From Symbiodinium natans (Eukaryota > Sar > Dinophyceae > Suessiales > Symbiodiniaceae), in contig CAJNDS010000501.1 of the NCBI GenBank assembly GCA_905221605.1, positions 1 through 64,000 of the forward strand: a stretch of DNA of 64,000 bases. The letters are read 5' to 3'. Both the position numbers and the translations under genes were made by a program. Of the stretch, positions 31,617 to 42,441 are shown piece after piece (within the stretch, counting starts at the first letter, position 1; each line of letters begins with the position of its first letter). A model generated the notes under the pieces. The model was not told where the DNA came from. It made no database searches and saw nothing but the letters and a program-made list of their open reading frames with translations.

Positions 31617-32538
31617 ACGCTTGAGGCAATGGCTCATAGTAGCCGTTCGCGGAAGCCTCTGTGGCTGCAAGGCCCCAGTAGCGCGCCTGGCCGACAAACA
31701 CGGAGCGATGCTGACCGAAGATTCGCTGGCTACGCCTCTCGAAGCCCCACAAAATCAATCACCATCAAAACCCAGAAATCAGCAAAAGCAAACTCCCAAG
31801 CTGCCTTCAGACATGGCGAGGCAGCACGACCCTGTCCAGGGGGATTGTTCTTCATTTCTCAAGAGCGCGGGCATGTGATATGAGTGTGCTGGGGATGGGC
31901 CCTCCCCTGGGCTTCGGCCTCTGAAGAACCTCTCAAGAAACGGTCCTCAAGGTCTCAAGCAACCCGATCTTGCCACGCGAAGCAGAGTCTGCAGAGCCCA
32001 CTGTGCGTTGAGGAAACCTCCACCGAACAGAAAGCCGAGTCCATCCTCCAACTTGCCGAATACCCCTCTCCACAAGCGGGCGCCTCGTCACCATTTGCCT
32101 TGTGACTGAAAGATGCACGCTTGCAAGGGGGCTTGAAGGGCAAGGCTCGCCATGCCCCCCCCTGTGAAACTGCATTCGAGTGCCTGAAGAATCCTCTGAA
32201 ACCGTGCCGTCGCCAAGCCAGAAGCCCAAACCTGCGCGTGATCCTCCATGAAACCGTTAGTAAGTTCACTTAAAGTTTACTGGATCACTAAGGGTCCACT
32301 CCAGCTAAGAAGCCCCCCAACTGATGACTTCGCCGCCGCCAGCGTCCCGAAGCCTTGGAAGAATGAAAAAACTAAGTTGGCAAGTGGGAAAAATGTGGGG
32401 AACCAAAGCAGCAGGTAACTTTGCAACAGCAGATCTGCAAGGTGTCCTCCATCGAAAGCTGAAGTTACAAGCTTGCTCTCCTCTATGGCCCGGGCTTGAC
32501 TTCTGCATAGAGGGTGTACCTCGCGAAGCGCCAGAAAA

Positions 32539-32599
32539 GCCCTAAACCCTAAACCCTAAACCCTGAATAACCATAAGCCCTACACCCTAAACCCTAAAC
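32539..32599 (-). repeat. Interstitial telomere-like tract
   Basis: CCCTAAA units (three perfect, a break, then two more) with the C-rich strand on plus. Confidence 0.85.
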
Positions 32600-32924
32600 T
32601 GAGAAAACCCCGAAACCTGCTGGACGTGCCTTAAGGCATTTCAAGCATGCCGGGATCACGCACCGCGGGGAAGCATCTGAAGGTCCAGCTGCGACCTGGC
32701 CAGCGATGCTACTTACAACCCCATTAAGGCGCTTAAGGGGCTCTTTTAGTGGGTTCTAATAGAACGGTTCTAAGTACAATCATATACTTGGTTAATAAGT
32801 ACCATGAACCTCCAAGTACATCAAAGGAAGTGAGGCGTCAGGAAAGCTCCGAAGGAAAGGAGAAGGGAGGCAGGGGGAGCAGCATGAGTCGGAAGCACTC
32901 GAAAACCTAAGCGAGGTCCCCCGT

Positions 32925-33158
32925 TCAATCTCCGGACTGTCCCCAGTCTCCCAGATCGCACCGTAGGCATGTGGAGATGCGGTCATCTCCGTCCTGAAAA
33001 GGCTCAGGCTCAGGAAATGGTGGGAGGAGTGGGGAAGCGCAAGTCCCACACTCTCTGGAGATCAGCCCATGATGGCCCATGAATTGCCCCACCGAACCAC
33101 GACTCTGGTTCATTGGAGTTGAGATGGATCGCCGTTTATCACAGGCCCAGCATTGCAC
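32925..33158 (-). CDS. Hypothetical protein with three C-x2-C pairs
   Basis: A 77-codon frame (GTG at 33158) with CWAC, CGTC and CLRC, and PFPEPEPFQDGDDRIS between. Paired C-x2-C motifs could bind zinc. An overlapping minus frame (32792-33049) shares the region in another phase; one may be intronic. No named zinc-finger family. Confidence 0.4.
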   Translation of the reverse strand: MQCWACDKRRSISTPMNQSRGSVGQFMGHHGLISRECGTCASPLLPPFPEPEPFQDGDDRISTCLRCDLGDWGQSGD

Positions 33159-34046
33159 AGCAGGACTACACCCATCTTTCCGTCTCCTGTTTCAGGCCAG
33201 GAAGGCTTTCCACCTCAGAAGCTTCAAGAGAAGCATGGTACGAGTCAAGCCTGCCCTCCCATGTTGGAGCCTTCGCTCAATTCTACGTTCTCAAGATGCA
33301 GGCGAGGAGCATGCTTCAGCACTTGGCCGCGCATCTGCTGAAGGCTCGGATCCTGCTGAACAGGTCTAGTAAAATCAGCTGCGCACGCTTTCCAGTTGCG
33401 GGCGTCCTGCTGTGCTCTGACTATGGAGCAAGGCTGTCCTGACCTACGCCAGAGTATGAAATGAGTTTCAGCATGAGAATGAGAGAGCTACCTGGCCATG
33501 TGGCAGCTTTCCTGGCAGCTCCCATGCTCCATGCTGAACATCGTTTCATATCTGGTGAACCGTAAAACGACATGCACGAGGCAGTGCTAGAAACCGAAGC
33601 TAGATGAAGGAAACCTTACAGAAGCTTAAGCAGCTGCATCAACCACATTGCGCACCAGCACTATGCACTATGAGAACGGCGCAGCAGTGTATGACTACTG
33701 CAGCACCCTACGCAGCATCACACGCCTGATTGCACAGGGAATCTCTTTCGTTGACGTAGGGATGCCAAGATGAATTGTCCGGATTGCCTGGCACATCATC
33801 ACAAACACGGCTGTAGGGCAACATGGCCACAAGAAAATGGTGCCAACAGGGGGGAGAAGTCCGGGAAGCAAGTTGAAGAGGACTAAAGTTTGCCGGAGAG
33901 GCAGCGAACATCCGTATTTCAATCGAAAGGGCTGCCGCACGCAGGACTGGGAAAACCTGGACTGCGGCTCTGTGGTCCGAGAAATGTTGCAACATTCTCA
34001 CCCGCGCTTTGCGCGGGCAGCATGTTTCAGCATGCTCCATCATGCT
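33159..34046. other. No firm gene; one SWxxYVN-like fragment
   Basis: Minus-strand frames at 33695-33940 and 33708-34043 are open. The second ends with NPDNSSWHPYVNERDSLC. This may be 3' UTR or downstream sequence of the DUF4116 gene. Confidence 0.35.
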
Positions 34047-35017
34047 CTAGCTCCGGGAGAATAGCAGGCGAATCCGTTGCAGCCTTTGGCCGATATTAGC
34101 CACCCACAATATGACGGCCCACTGCCGGGCACGTCGAGCTGCTGCCTTCTCGGCCACCCTTTGCAGCTCAGGATCAGCCTGCAGGTCCTCACTGGCATAT
34201 CCTCGGTTGGAGCTCGATGTTTGTGCGAGCAGCAGAGTAGCCATGTCAAAAGTAGAGGGGTTCAGAATGTAATTACAAACTCAACAAGACAACAAGTGCA
34301 TTCACCCATCGAACAACAAAAACTACAAGCTGCCAAGACCCAGCCCGAGCCTCCGAGCGCATTTGCGTCCTCCGCGACCGCGACTTTGACCACGTCCCGG
34401 TTCTTGCGCAAGGCCTCGGAGGCGAACTCCAAGCAGTTCCCGCGGCTCTTCACGGCTTGGCGCACCACTTCCTCGGATCCCCGGATCTCCTCGGAGGCAT
34501 ACTGAAAGGCGTAGGCGACCTGGGCCACCGCTGCCAGGACCACCTCGCGGTCCGAGCGAAGCTCGGGGCTGGCGAACTGCAGGGCATAGCCGCTCTGGGC
34601 GCAGGCCAGCTTCACCACCTCGGCGTTGTTTTGGAAGGCCGGGACGTGCTGCAAGGCGTAGCCGTCTTTTGCCACGGCCATCTTCGCTACCTCCACGTCC
34701 GACGCCAGCTCTGGGTACTTGTCCAACTCCCCTGAACCCATGGCGATGCCGCGCAGCTCCTTCTCCAAGGAGGGATGCGCCGCAATGAGCCGCCGCATCC
34801 TGCCTTCTTCCCTGCCTTCGCGGATCTTCTGACCGAGCCAGGGAAGGGCCAAGCCGCAAGCGACCAGGGATGAGGCGACAATCAGAGCTGTGTGGCTGTG
34901 AGGATGACTCTCCGGGGGGGCGATGTCCTTAGCGAAGGCCTGCGGTCGTCCAGGGAAGAAGGCCGTGAACATGTAGCACAGGACCAGCGCCGGAATCCAT
35001 GAAGAGCGACGACGCAT
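34047..35017 (-). CDS. DUF4116-repeat protein, two exons
   Basis: Exon 1 (35017-34354) starts at ATG: basic/hydrophobic signal-like N-terminus (residues 1-28), a second hydrophobic span (about 43-61), a charged linker, then 25-residue DUF4116-type units from about residue 100 (for example SPELRSDREVVLAAVAQVAY). Five units are in exon 1. Exon 2 (34201-34047) begins YASEDLQADPELQRVAEKAA, clearly the sixth unit, then QWAVILWVANIGQRLQRI and TAG. Joining G34354 to G34201 keeps phase and the 25-residue period. The intron (34353-34202, 152 nt) then has a GA donor and AG|G acceptor; a GC donor at 34350 would add one glycine. Without splicing, exon 1 reads into a stop at 34262. Predicted length is 272 residues. 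DUF4116 has no known biochemical function; a membrane or secretory location is inferred. Confidence 0.8.
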
Positions 35018-35500
35018 GTTCTAAGGCAGACTAGGACCGTTCCTTCTGTTCCCTTCTCTCTTCGAGCGCTAAACCCGGACAGACCACTCACGGATCTACG
35101 GCTGCAGAGACCTCAAGCATAGCTGCGACCAATCCGGAACAGTCGAAAGGGAGTAGCTGTTACTGATCACACACCAAAAACATGCTAGGGCTGCTGAGCT
35201 GGTAGTCCGTGTCATGCTCCCATGCAGATCTCATCCAGCACCTGCATGTATCCAAGCCAGGCGAGCTCACTAGAGCATGGGGAAGTCAAGTGGTAGGGCC
35301 CCCAGGGAGTCCAAATTCTGGGCAAGCTCCAAGTACTCAAGATTTTTTTGCATTGTAGAATGCTCAATGGTCGACTGCCAGATGGGGCACAGTACAGACT
35401 GAGGCAACCGTCTTGGCATGGCTTAGCTCGGCTGCACTTGGCTTAGTTAAACTGTCTACGCCTACGCCAACCAGCAATTTGCGAGGTCTTGACTGAGTTG

Positions 35501-35737
35501 TTAAACAGCTAGTACACCTTGGGTATGACGAGCTGTGAGCACTTTGTTCCTACCTGCGCAACAGAACATGGAACACCAAGTCTGCCTGTATCCACCATTA
35601 CCCTGCTCCATGATGTCGAAGCCAACGCATCCCTGGCCTTTGCAACAGGTGGAAAACGTAGGGGCGCTACAGTAGCAAACCCCCGGGGGGTTGTACTTTG
35701 GTGCCGTGTAAAGTTCGTTTGAAGGGTACTTTAGCAA
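35501..35737 (-). CDS. Cys-rich hypothetical protein
   Basis: A 78-codon frame: VCYCSAPTFSTCCKGQGCVG, then QTWCSMFCCAG, nine cysteines in about 40 residues, suggesting a disulfide-rich or metal-binding segment. A minus frame (35667-35849, ATG at 35849) overlaps upstream. No family recognised. Confidence 0.4.
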   Translation of the reverse strand: MLKYPSNELYTAPKYNPPGVCYCSAPTFSTCCKGQGCVGFDIMEQGNGGYRQTWCSMFCCAGRNKVLTARHTQGVLAV

Positions 35738-35852
35738 ACGTGGCTAACTTGGCTCCCGGCAGGCACTGCATCGGGCCTTCCAGCACTAGGGTCGAGTCGA
35801 AGGGGCAAGTCAAAGGCGATAACTTCAGGGCATCTGGAGTATGGAACATCGC

Positions 35853-36022
35853 TCACACACACGCACACACCCACACCCACACACACACCCACACCCCCAA
35901 CCCCCACCCGCACCCACACCCACACCCACACCCACACCCCCACCCCCACCCACACCCCCACCCACACCCACACCCACACCCACACCCACACCCCCACCCA
36001 CCCACACCCACCCACACACACA
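35853..36022. repeat. (CACACCC)n-type minisatellite
   Basis: About 170 bases of CACACCC/CACCCC/CACA mixtures on plus. Frames coding His-Pro or Val-Trp-Gly repeats are not genes. Confidence 0.95.
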
Positions 36023-36226
36023 GACACTCTACTCACAAAGAGAGACCTTCGAAACATGGACCTATCGAAGCAGCTAGCTGCACTCATTGGCCAAACCTAG
36101 CCCTAAGGATGAGCTGATAACCCCTTTGCATCGTCCTGATCCCAGAGCTCCACGGCAAATTCTTCGGGGAAGCTTCAGCTTGAGGCGCTTGCATGAAGAT
36201 TTTTTCAGCACCCAAATTTGAGAAGC

Positions 36227-36628
36227 TCAAATGGCTTTGGCGCGCACAGCTGTAAGCTCACGCGCTTTTCCCACCAAGACCGCATCAGCAGCTGGAGATG
36301 CCAGGCTTTGGGAGCCGGGTGTCAGCCGGCGGGTGTCTCCGTAAGTTGTTGCCCCTGCCAGCGAAGTGTTGCTGAGTAGAAATTCAGGTGGTTTCCAATC
36401 ATTCTCTGGCACATCACCCGGATCCCCTGCACATGCCTTCATGGCACTAGGAGAAGAAAATGGGGGCCACGACACAGGTGGGAGAAGAGTGGATCGGATC
36501 ATCAGAAAGAAATTATAAAGCTCTAGTTTTTTGTTTTTGGCTCTCGGACTGTGAACATATGAGGGTGCTGGAACGCGTTCCACCCCGTCTGCTTCCACTC
36601 GGCCGGCCCCGAGACAAAATCTTAACAT
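36227..36628 (-). CDS. Hypothetical protein
   Basis: Complete ATG-to-TGA frame of 133 codons. Begins MLRFCLGAGRVEADGVERVP; has KLELYNFFLMIRSTLLPPVS and a polar C-terminal half (ENDWKPPEFLLSNTSLAGAT). No domain recognised. Confidence 0.5.
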   Translation of the reverse strand: MLRFCLGAGRVEADGVERVPAPSYVHSPRAKNKKLELYNFFLMIRSTLLPPVSWPPFSSPSAMKACAGDPGDVPENDWKPPEFLLSNTSLAGATTYGDTRRLTPGSQSLASPAADAVLVGKARELTAVRAKAI

Positions 36629-36819
36629 GTGGTCTGACCGTCAGAAATTTTCCTCAAAACGTCCACCCACGACTGTAAAACAGCAGCCCCCCCCCCCCCC
36701 GCAAAACTGCCTGCAAACGTGCCATGGCGAGCTCTCATGGGCTTCCAAGTTGCATCCGGGAAGTCTTCTGTACACCAAGTACACTCCAAAAGCATTGGAA
36801 AAACAGAAACGCCCAACAT
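36622..36819 (-). CDS. Hypothetical protein with poly-C derived Gly run
   Basis: ATG at 36819, 65 codons. The 12-C tract near 36691 codes GGGG inside AGSFAGGGGAAVLQSWVDVL. It overlaps the previous ORF by seven bases. Another minus frame (36829-37176) lies upstream. Confidence 0.4.
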   Translation of the reverse strand: MLGVSVFPMLLECTWCTEDFPDATWKPMRARHGTFAGSFAGGGGAAVLQSWVDVLRKISDGQTTC

Positions 36820-37425
36820 TCCGGACCTCTACAGACCCCGCATCGCTCTTTCGACCTTTGCATGGCCCCGATGCCGGAGAGCTCCAGTCATTCGCTCACA
36901 CATGGCTAATGTTCTCATGGCAGCTCGGGGGAGGGAACCTTGCTCCGGCGACCACAAGTGAGCATCTGGATCTTGCATCCGGATGCTCATTGGGTAGTGC
37001 AGGGTAGTATGCTCTGGAGGAAATGGGGCATGGGAGGGCGTTTTGGGCGCCTGAAGCCTTTGCAGTGCATTACGTGGTCGCTCTTCGCGCACAGCAGCTC
37101 GACAGTGGCCGCACCACCGCCTGTCAATGGCCAGGAGAGGTTGGGGCTCAGTTGTCCAGGATATGCAAGCGTACAAGACATCAGTCTGATCAAGGTCTAC
37201 GGCTTTGGCGAAACGCTTCGATAGCTTTATGGGTCAGATCAGGAATGCACCCTCCACCTTCTCCAAAACCAAGCCCTCAGCCCAGAAACTTGTCTCTCCT
37301 TCCACCTCTGGGATGTGCTAGATGTCTTATTCAGGTCACGCCATGCAGCGGGCAAGGACAACTGGGAACTCTGAATACTTGCACCTTCCCTGCCACGTCA
37401 AGGTCCCCTTACAGCTCATCTGAAT

Positions 37426-38282
37426 TCAAGCTGCTACCCTGTCAAATTTTCTCTCGGCGTATCTCTCCGCGACCTTCATCGGTACATGTATGCCTACACA
37501 CATTGCGCAGCAAGCCTTCGTCCAGTTGGCCCAGCGCACGATCCGGTTCATCACCTGCAACAGCATCTTCAGTGCATCAACGGGCTGGCCGGGACTAGAG
37601 TCCCCCCCAAAGTCCCCCCTCAAGTCTCCCCTGGCCGGCTGCAACTTGGCCAACTCGGGGCTGCTGTGGCCACTCGCGTCCACCTTGACACTTCGGCAAT
37701 GTTCGGCTGTGGCAACACGATACGACGCTCGAGGGGTATGTGGGCCCGCAACGCACAACATTGAAAAAACACGACACCCGTTCTCTGAAAGGCGCCGTCG
37801 GTCAGGACGCTGCCCATGCAACATTCCGTTTCTAGGCTCATCAACCCAACATGCCGGAAGATTTCAAAGTCTAGAGCAGTACCGGTGAAGTGGACCTGAC
37901 GCGATCTCAAACCCAACGACGGGCAAAGCAGTTCGCCAAGAACATCCAGCAATGCCATGCCTGCAGCCAAACAACACACGCACACAAAAGTGCGACTAGC
38001 ACCTTTCAGCTTGAAGCGACTTGTAGAATCTTGTAGATGTAGCACCCAGACGATCCTTACCCATAAGCGTTTGATGAACTTGCTGCCAAGGGGCTGGGAT
38101 GGTGATCGCAGCAAACAGCGCGACCTGGCAAGACTAACAGCACCAATTCCAGCACACCCGACAGATAGCCTTCGGCATTGGCACCCAGAGAAGTGTGTCG
38201 GGCCAACCACCCCAGCAGCGTTGGCAGCGATCTCATCGCCGGCTGCCATCTGCCGGGCAGATTTGGGTCGTTCCGCTTCCAT
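37426..38282 (-). CDS. Four-exon hypothetical gene model
   Basis: Exons 38282-38211, 38124-38061, 37960-37778 and 37706-37426 join in phase (0, 1, 1). Donors are GTGGTT, GTAAGG and GTGTCG; acceptors are TTGCCAG, GGCTGCAG and GCCACAG; introns are 86, 100 and 71 nt. Protein about 199 residues: MEAERPKSARQMAAGDE, then ALFAAITIPAPWQQVHQTLM, ALLDVLGELLCPSLGLRSRQ, ELAKLQPARGDLRGDFGG, and a terminal ALKMLLQVMNRIVRWANWTK with a basic end and TGA. The true start may lie upstream. No family recognised. Confidence 0.55.
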
Positions 38283-38727
38283 GAGAAAGAGTTCTCTCGG
38301 GTGTGCGTTCGAAGCGGGTTGGCCAATCGTCTCTTGTCACCCGTGTAACAGCTTGCTGGAACCATTGATGGTTCAAGTCATTTCAAGGATTCCTTCAACG
38401 GTGTCTGAAGACTGTGCTTCGAAGCTTCTTGGTGATAAGGCACCTGCACACCCATTTCAATGCTCTACGATTCCACGTTGCACCTTTAGTGCCGCGGCGC
38501 AGCGGTCGACCTCCTCCCGCGGCGAAGGCTTCCCTGCACAGTGCTGCGTGGGATGTCGTGGGCTTTTTGGTTCAGTCCCCACGTTCGCCCATGATAGAAG
38601 GAGCCTCTCAAGCCGAAGTTAAGCCCAGACTTTCAGGATTCTTCAGGACAGCCAAGCGCTCAGAGTTCGAATAGGTTGCGGAGGAAAGCTTGAGGAAGCC
38701 TTAAACTGCCAAATCACTAGCAGGCGC

Positions 38728-38925
38728 TTATTCCCCTTTTCCAGGGTTTAGGTGCCCATTTAAACCCCTTTCAACCAAAAAAGAGGGGGCCAGGCCTGGC
38801 TCATCTGGCATGCGCTCGTTGCCCATTGCCTTTCCCAGCTCGATCATGAGGGCAACCTCCTTGTGCAGCTTGCCTGGCAAGTGCTTTGAAGATTTTTTGG
38901 GGAAGGTGGGAATGCTCAAAAGCAA
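38728..38925 (-). CDS. Hypothetical protein exon
   Basis: A 65-codon frame with strongly protein-like composition (LHKEVALMIELGKAMGNERM). An overlapping minus frame (38801-39034) contains SPLDIKGNGPEECREMHVLA, and a plus frame (38810-39031) is also open. No family recognised. Confidence 0.45.
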   Translation of the reverse strand: MLLSIPTFPKKSSKHLPGKLHKEVALMIELGKAMGNERMPDEPGLAPSFLVERGLNGHLNPGKGE

Positions 38926-39221
38926 TTACAGTGGGGCTATGATATCTTGCAAGTACGTGCATTTCGCGACACTCTTCAGGGCCATTTCCTTTTATATCCA
39001 AAGGGCTAAGGCCCCCAGCAGGTCCCAGTAGCACTTGGCATTCTGTGTTGATCAGGATACGACCCTGATCAGCTGCGGCGCCTGAACTCTAAGACAGTTC
39101 TTAGCGCTCCGAAAGAGAGTCCTCTTGAACTCCCCAACTGGCTATGAGGAGGTTCAGGGGTACAATGGCTTCGGGGCTTTCCCTGCCCTCTTTTCCACTC
39201 CGTCCCCATGCGTGTGCGTAT

Positions 39222-39244
39222 CTGTGTGTGTGTATATATATATA

Positions 39245-39331
<87 letters not shown>

Positions 39332-39333
39332 GT
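39222..39333. repeat. TG/TATG microsatellite
   Basis: (TG)n, (TA)n, then (TATG)n and (TATATG)n units. Confidence 0.95.
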
Positions 39334-40512
39334 GGAAAGATGAACTTAGTGTACCTCCTGTTTTTATATTTATATACATCAGATGGGTCTTTTAGGATGA
39401 AACATTTCACATTGATTTAGGTTAGTCTCATTATAGGGGAGGATAATCAGAATAGATTGCACGTTGCATTTCAATACCCATTTTCCTGAAAATTATATCA
39501 TTCTGGCGATAAAACATCGCAATTTTTCAATAATTACAATTGCTTTTATATGTTTGGTACAAGCATTATTTGACCAACTATGTTCCAGTCATTGGCGCCT
39601 GTGTTTTTTCGAAATGTGGCTCTACCTGTTGCTATCTTTATCCGTAAACGTAAGTGATATGAACGAGGTTTTAGCTTCGCGTAACGGCTTCCATTTCTTA
39701 AACCTACTGTAAATGGCTTTTCAAATACCTACCTTTACATTGTCAAAAAATGAATGAAAAAGTATCCGTCGCAGTCTAAATCATCTGCATACCTCATCTC
39801 CATGTGACATGTCTAGGCTTCAAAAACTGGTCCACTTGGTCTTGTGGGGTGTTCTCGGACAGCTATCCGATTGGGTATGTTCCTGTTTCAGGACGAGTTT
39901 TTTTTAGGAGAAGGCCATAGGCCTTAGGTGCTGAAAGATATAACGACCTCATGGCAGCAAATCTTGGATCGCGTGACCTAATCTCTGTCTTAACTTAAAG
40001 TAAGTATTTGTGTTCTTGAAATCGGGATCATTTTCTGGATCTGACCCAGAACAACCTCACTTGAAACATTGACCAGAATGACAATTGGAAATGGAATTTA
40101 ATTGAATTAAGGTAAATGAATTAAATTGAACTCAAATATACTGAATTTAACTAGTTTAAGTTACATAGAAGGACTCTGGCAAGATGTGTTGCTGTTCTAG
40201 GGAAGAACGCAGTTAAACAACTTGCGGTCGTTCATGTGTTAACTTAATCATTTTTCCTATGCAGTTTCAAGTTGCGTTTTACATACTCCTCATAGTTCGA
40301 CTCTTGTAACATACATTTCTCTGTTGCGCGTCTCCTTCGTTCTTCTGAATCATTTGTGCATCGACAATGTCGGCTGTTTAGAGCCAGCGAGACTTTATTT
40401 GATGTAGTCGAAAAAAGGCATCCATATAGGCAAACATATTCATATAGGGTCCTGAAACCACTTGAGCCCAAAACCTGTGCCAACTCCAACATTAAAGCTA
40501 TCCTGGATCCAG
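39334..40512. other. AT-rich island of foreign-looking composition
   Basis: About 1.2 kb is markedly AT-rich (AATTTAATTGAATTAAGG and similar) between GC-rich flanks. The longest frame is 82 codons (39464-39712), hydrophobic (IALIxxx-type), unlike flanking ORFs. No mitochondrial cox1, cob or cox3 sequence was recognised, nor plastid genes. It could be an organellar insertion, a transposon remnant or a matrix-attachment-like region. Confidence 0.6.
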
Positions 40513-40567
40513 ATGCGTGTATGTGCATGTGCACGTGCACGTGCACGTGCATGTGCATGTGCACATA
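40513..40567. repeat. (TGCACG/TGCATG)n alternating purine-pyrimidine tract
   Basis: About 50 bases of alternating purine-pyrimidine with self-complementary GTGCAC hexamers. Confidence 0.9.
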
Positions 40568-41049
40568 TGTCGCTTAAGAACTCATAGCCTATCGCTTGCT
40601 GTGCTCCTTGTGGATGCTGCTTGACAATTGCCGTGAAAACGGGCCTGGATTAAAAAACAAGCAGATCAGTCTAACTCAAGTCGTGCCTCCAAAGGTCAGA
40701 ATGAAATCCTTGGGGCACAGGACGAGACACGCACACATGGCAAAAGCGGGCTGCACTCCACGAAGCTGTCAACTTGTGCTCCCCAAGATACCCAAACCTT
40801 ACAGGGGCTTGCCATGATCATGGACCCAAACCAACTCATCTGTCCACTCCTATCGGTCCTATGCAGCTTGGTCAAGATTCTCTCAGCGAGGCGTGCCAGT
40901 CAAATCAGTACGCGCACTTGACAGCAGCAGTGTAGACCGACGCGATACCTCTCAAAGGGCAGTCTTCTGTTAGCAAGATATAAAAGTTTGGCAACGCACA
41001 TTGGCGGTTCCAATACTCCAATGTTCTGAACTGTCCTGGCATCCCAACT

Positions 41050-41320
41050 TTGCTCTTTTTACCACCGGTAGCCTGTAAAGGGCTTCTGCAAACTAAGTGT
41101 TCGTCCAGAGTGCTGTTCCAAGTTCAGGGCAGTCGAACAGCAGCTGAATGCACATGCTCGCAGTTCGTGCCAGTTCAGCACACAAAGAACAAAAGAGCGA
41201 CTCCCCTTTCCGACGCGGCTGTCATTTTGACAATCTGCGGGCCCAGCGGCTTTCCATGTCTGCACGGCTGATCGATGCACCTTCCCGCGTGGCGAGCAAC
41301 GGCGTCGAATGAGGGGGCTA
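41050..41320 (-). other. Weak minus-strand coding signal
   Basis: The minus frame ending at 41059 reads SRVGKGSRSFVLCVLNWHEL after the TA repeat. A plus frame (41050-41271) is equally open. Not resolved. Confidence 0.25.
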
Positions 41321-41351
41321 GATATATGTATATATACATATACAAATACAA

Positions 41352-41384
<33 letters not shown>

Positions 41385-41508
41385 TATATATACATCTACA
41401 TCTGCATCTACATCTACATCTACATCTACATATAAATGTATATACATATACATATATATACATATACATATACATATACAGATCCTGATATATATATATA
41501 TCAGGATC
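41321..41508. repeat. TACA/TA microsatellite ending in a 28-bp palindrome
   Basis: (TACATA)n, (CATCTA)n and (TA)n. The last 28 bases (41481-41508) are a perfect palindrome: GATCCTGA, (TA)6, TCAGGATC. Confidence 0.95.
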
Positions 41509-42004
41509 CTGGAACCCTGAAAGCCAGGACTGTTGGAACTATCGCGTGGAACCCGGCATTCCCTGCCTTCCTTCTCGAAGCTGCCGAGCACACGGAAGAA
41601 ATCCAAGTTTGGTGGATATGCGACCTGCGACCATTGAAACCAGTCCTTAGGCAAGCAGTACACTCCTACGCTACCGCGCTCACAGCTCCGATAGCTCTTG
41701 ATTCCAAGGAGCATAGGAGGTCGTCACTGCTGGCTCCCACTTGCTGCCCGGCGCGTATGGGTTTGTGATGCTCTTCACAGGTGCTGATTTCACCATACCT
41801 CAAGCCGGGGGCAGCTCTCCAGAATCTTACGCGGGTCTTCTGATGCTGGCAGCTCGTTGCTGCGAAAGAGATGGGTCCCAATGCCCCTCTGCAAATGATG
41901 TTACCTGGGCTTCAAACGCCCCTTGAGCCCAGAAGCCCATCTTCTCGTACACGTCGACCTTGATGTCCTTGTCCTCCGCCGCGATCGCCCAAAGCAATCC
42001 AGAG

Positions 42005-42290
42005 CACTGAATGCAAAGTGCATCATGTTACACTTTCTTGCATAACCTTACATTGCACTACAACATCATTACAGCATGTGGCTCATATGACCGTATAGTA
42101 CATTCTGTTGCACTATACTCCATAATGCTGCATTACATCACTTGACATTTCAGTATATGGCAGTATACTGCAGATTTTTGCTGTATGTTAAAATACAATG
42201 CATGATCCGACATCATAGTGCATCAGATTTCATTTACCCCAGTGTGCACTATGTGCCGTAGTATATAACCGCATATTGCACTCGTTCATG
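42005..42290. repeat. Degenerate TGCACTATA-like repeat region
   Basis: About 285 AT-rich bases in which TTGCACTA, TGCATTACA and CACTATA-like motifs recur at irregular spacing. No gene seen. Confidence 0.5.
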
Positions 42291-42441
42291 GCAAGCACGG
42301 CAGCCGCTCCTCCAAGCGCGGGCCCCATGCCCGGTCGTCAAAGGAAAGTCCGGAGGAGCAAAAGTCCCTCACGCGCTTGAAGTAAGGCATCTCGTCCTGT
42401 CTTCTACTTCTCTGGACGGTGAAAGAACTGGGCAACTTCAA

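Noticed and set aside
35731-36117. His-Pro or Val-Trp-Gly frames over the CACACCC array
   Set aside because: Pure repeat translation on both strands.
36829-37598. A 191-codon plus frame (37023-37598) and a 115-codon minus frame (36829-37176)
   Set aside because: They overlap each other, and the plus frame also runs antisense through the terminal exon of the better-supported minus gene. Neither has domain or splice support.
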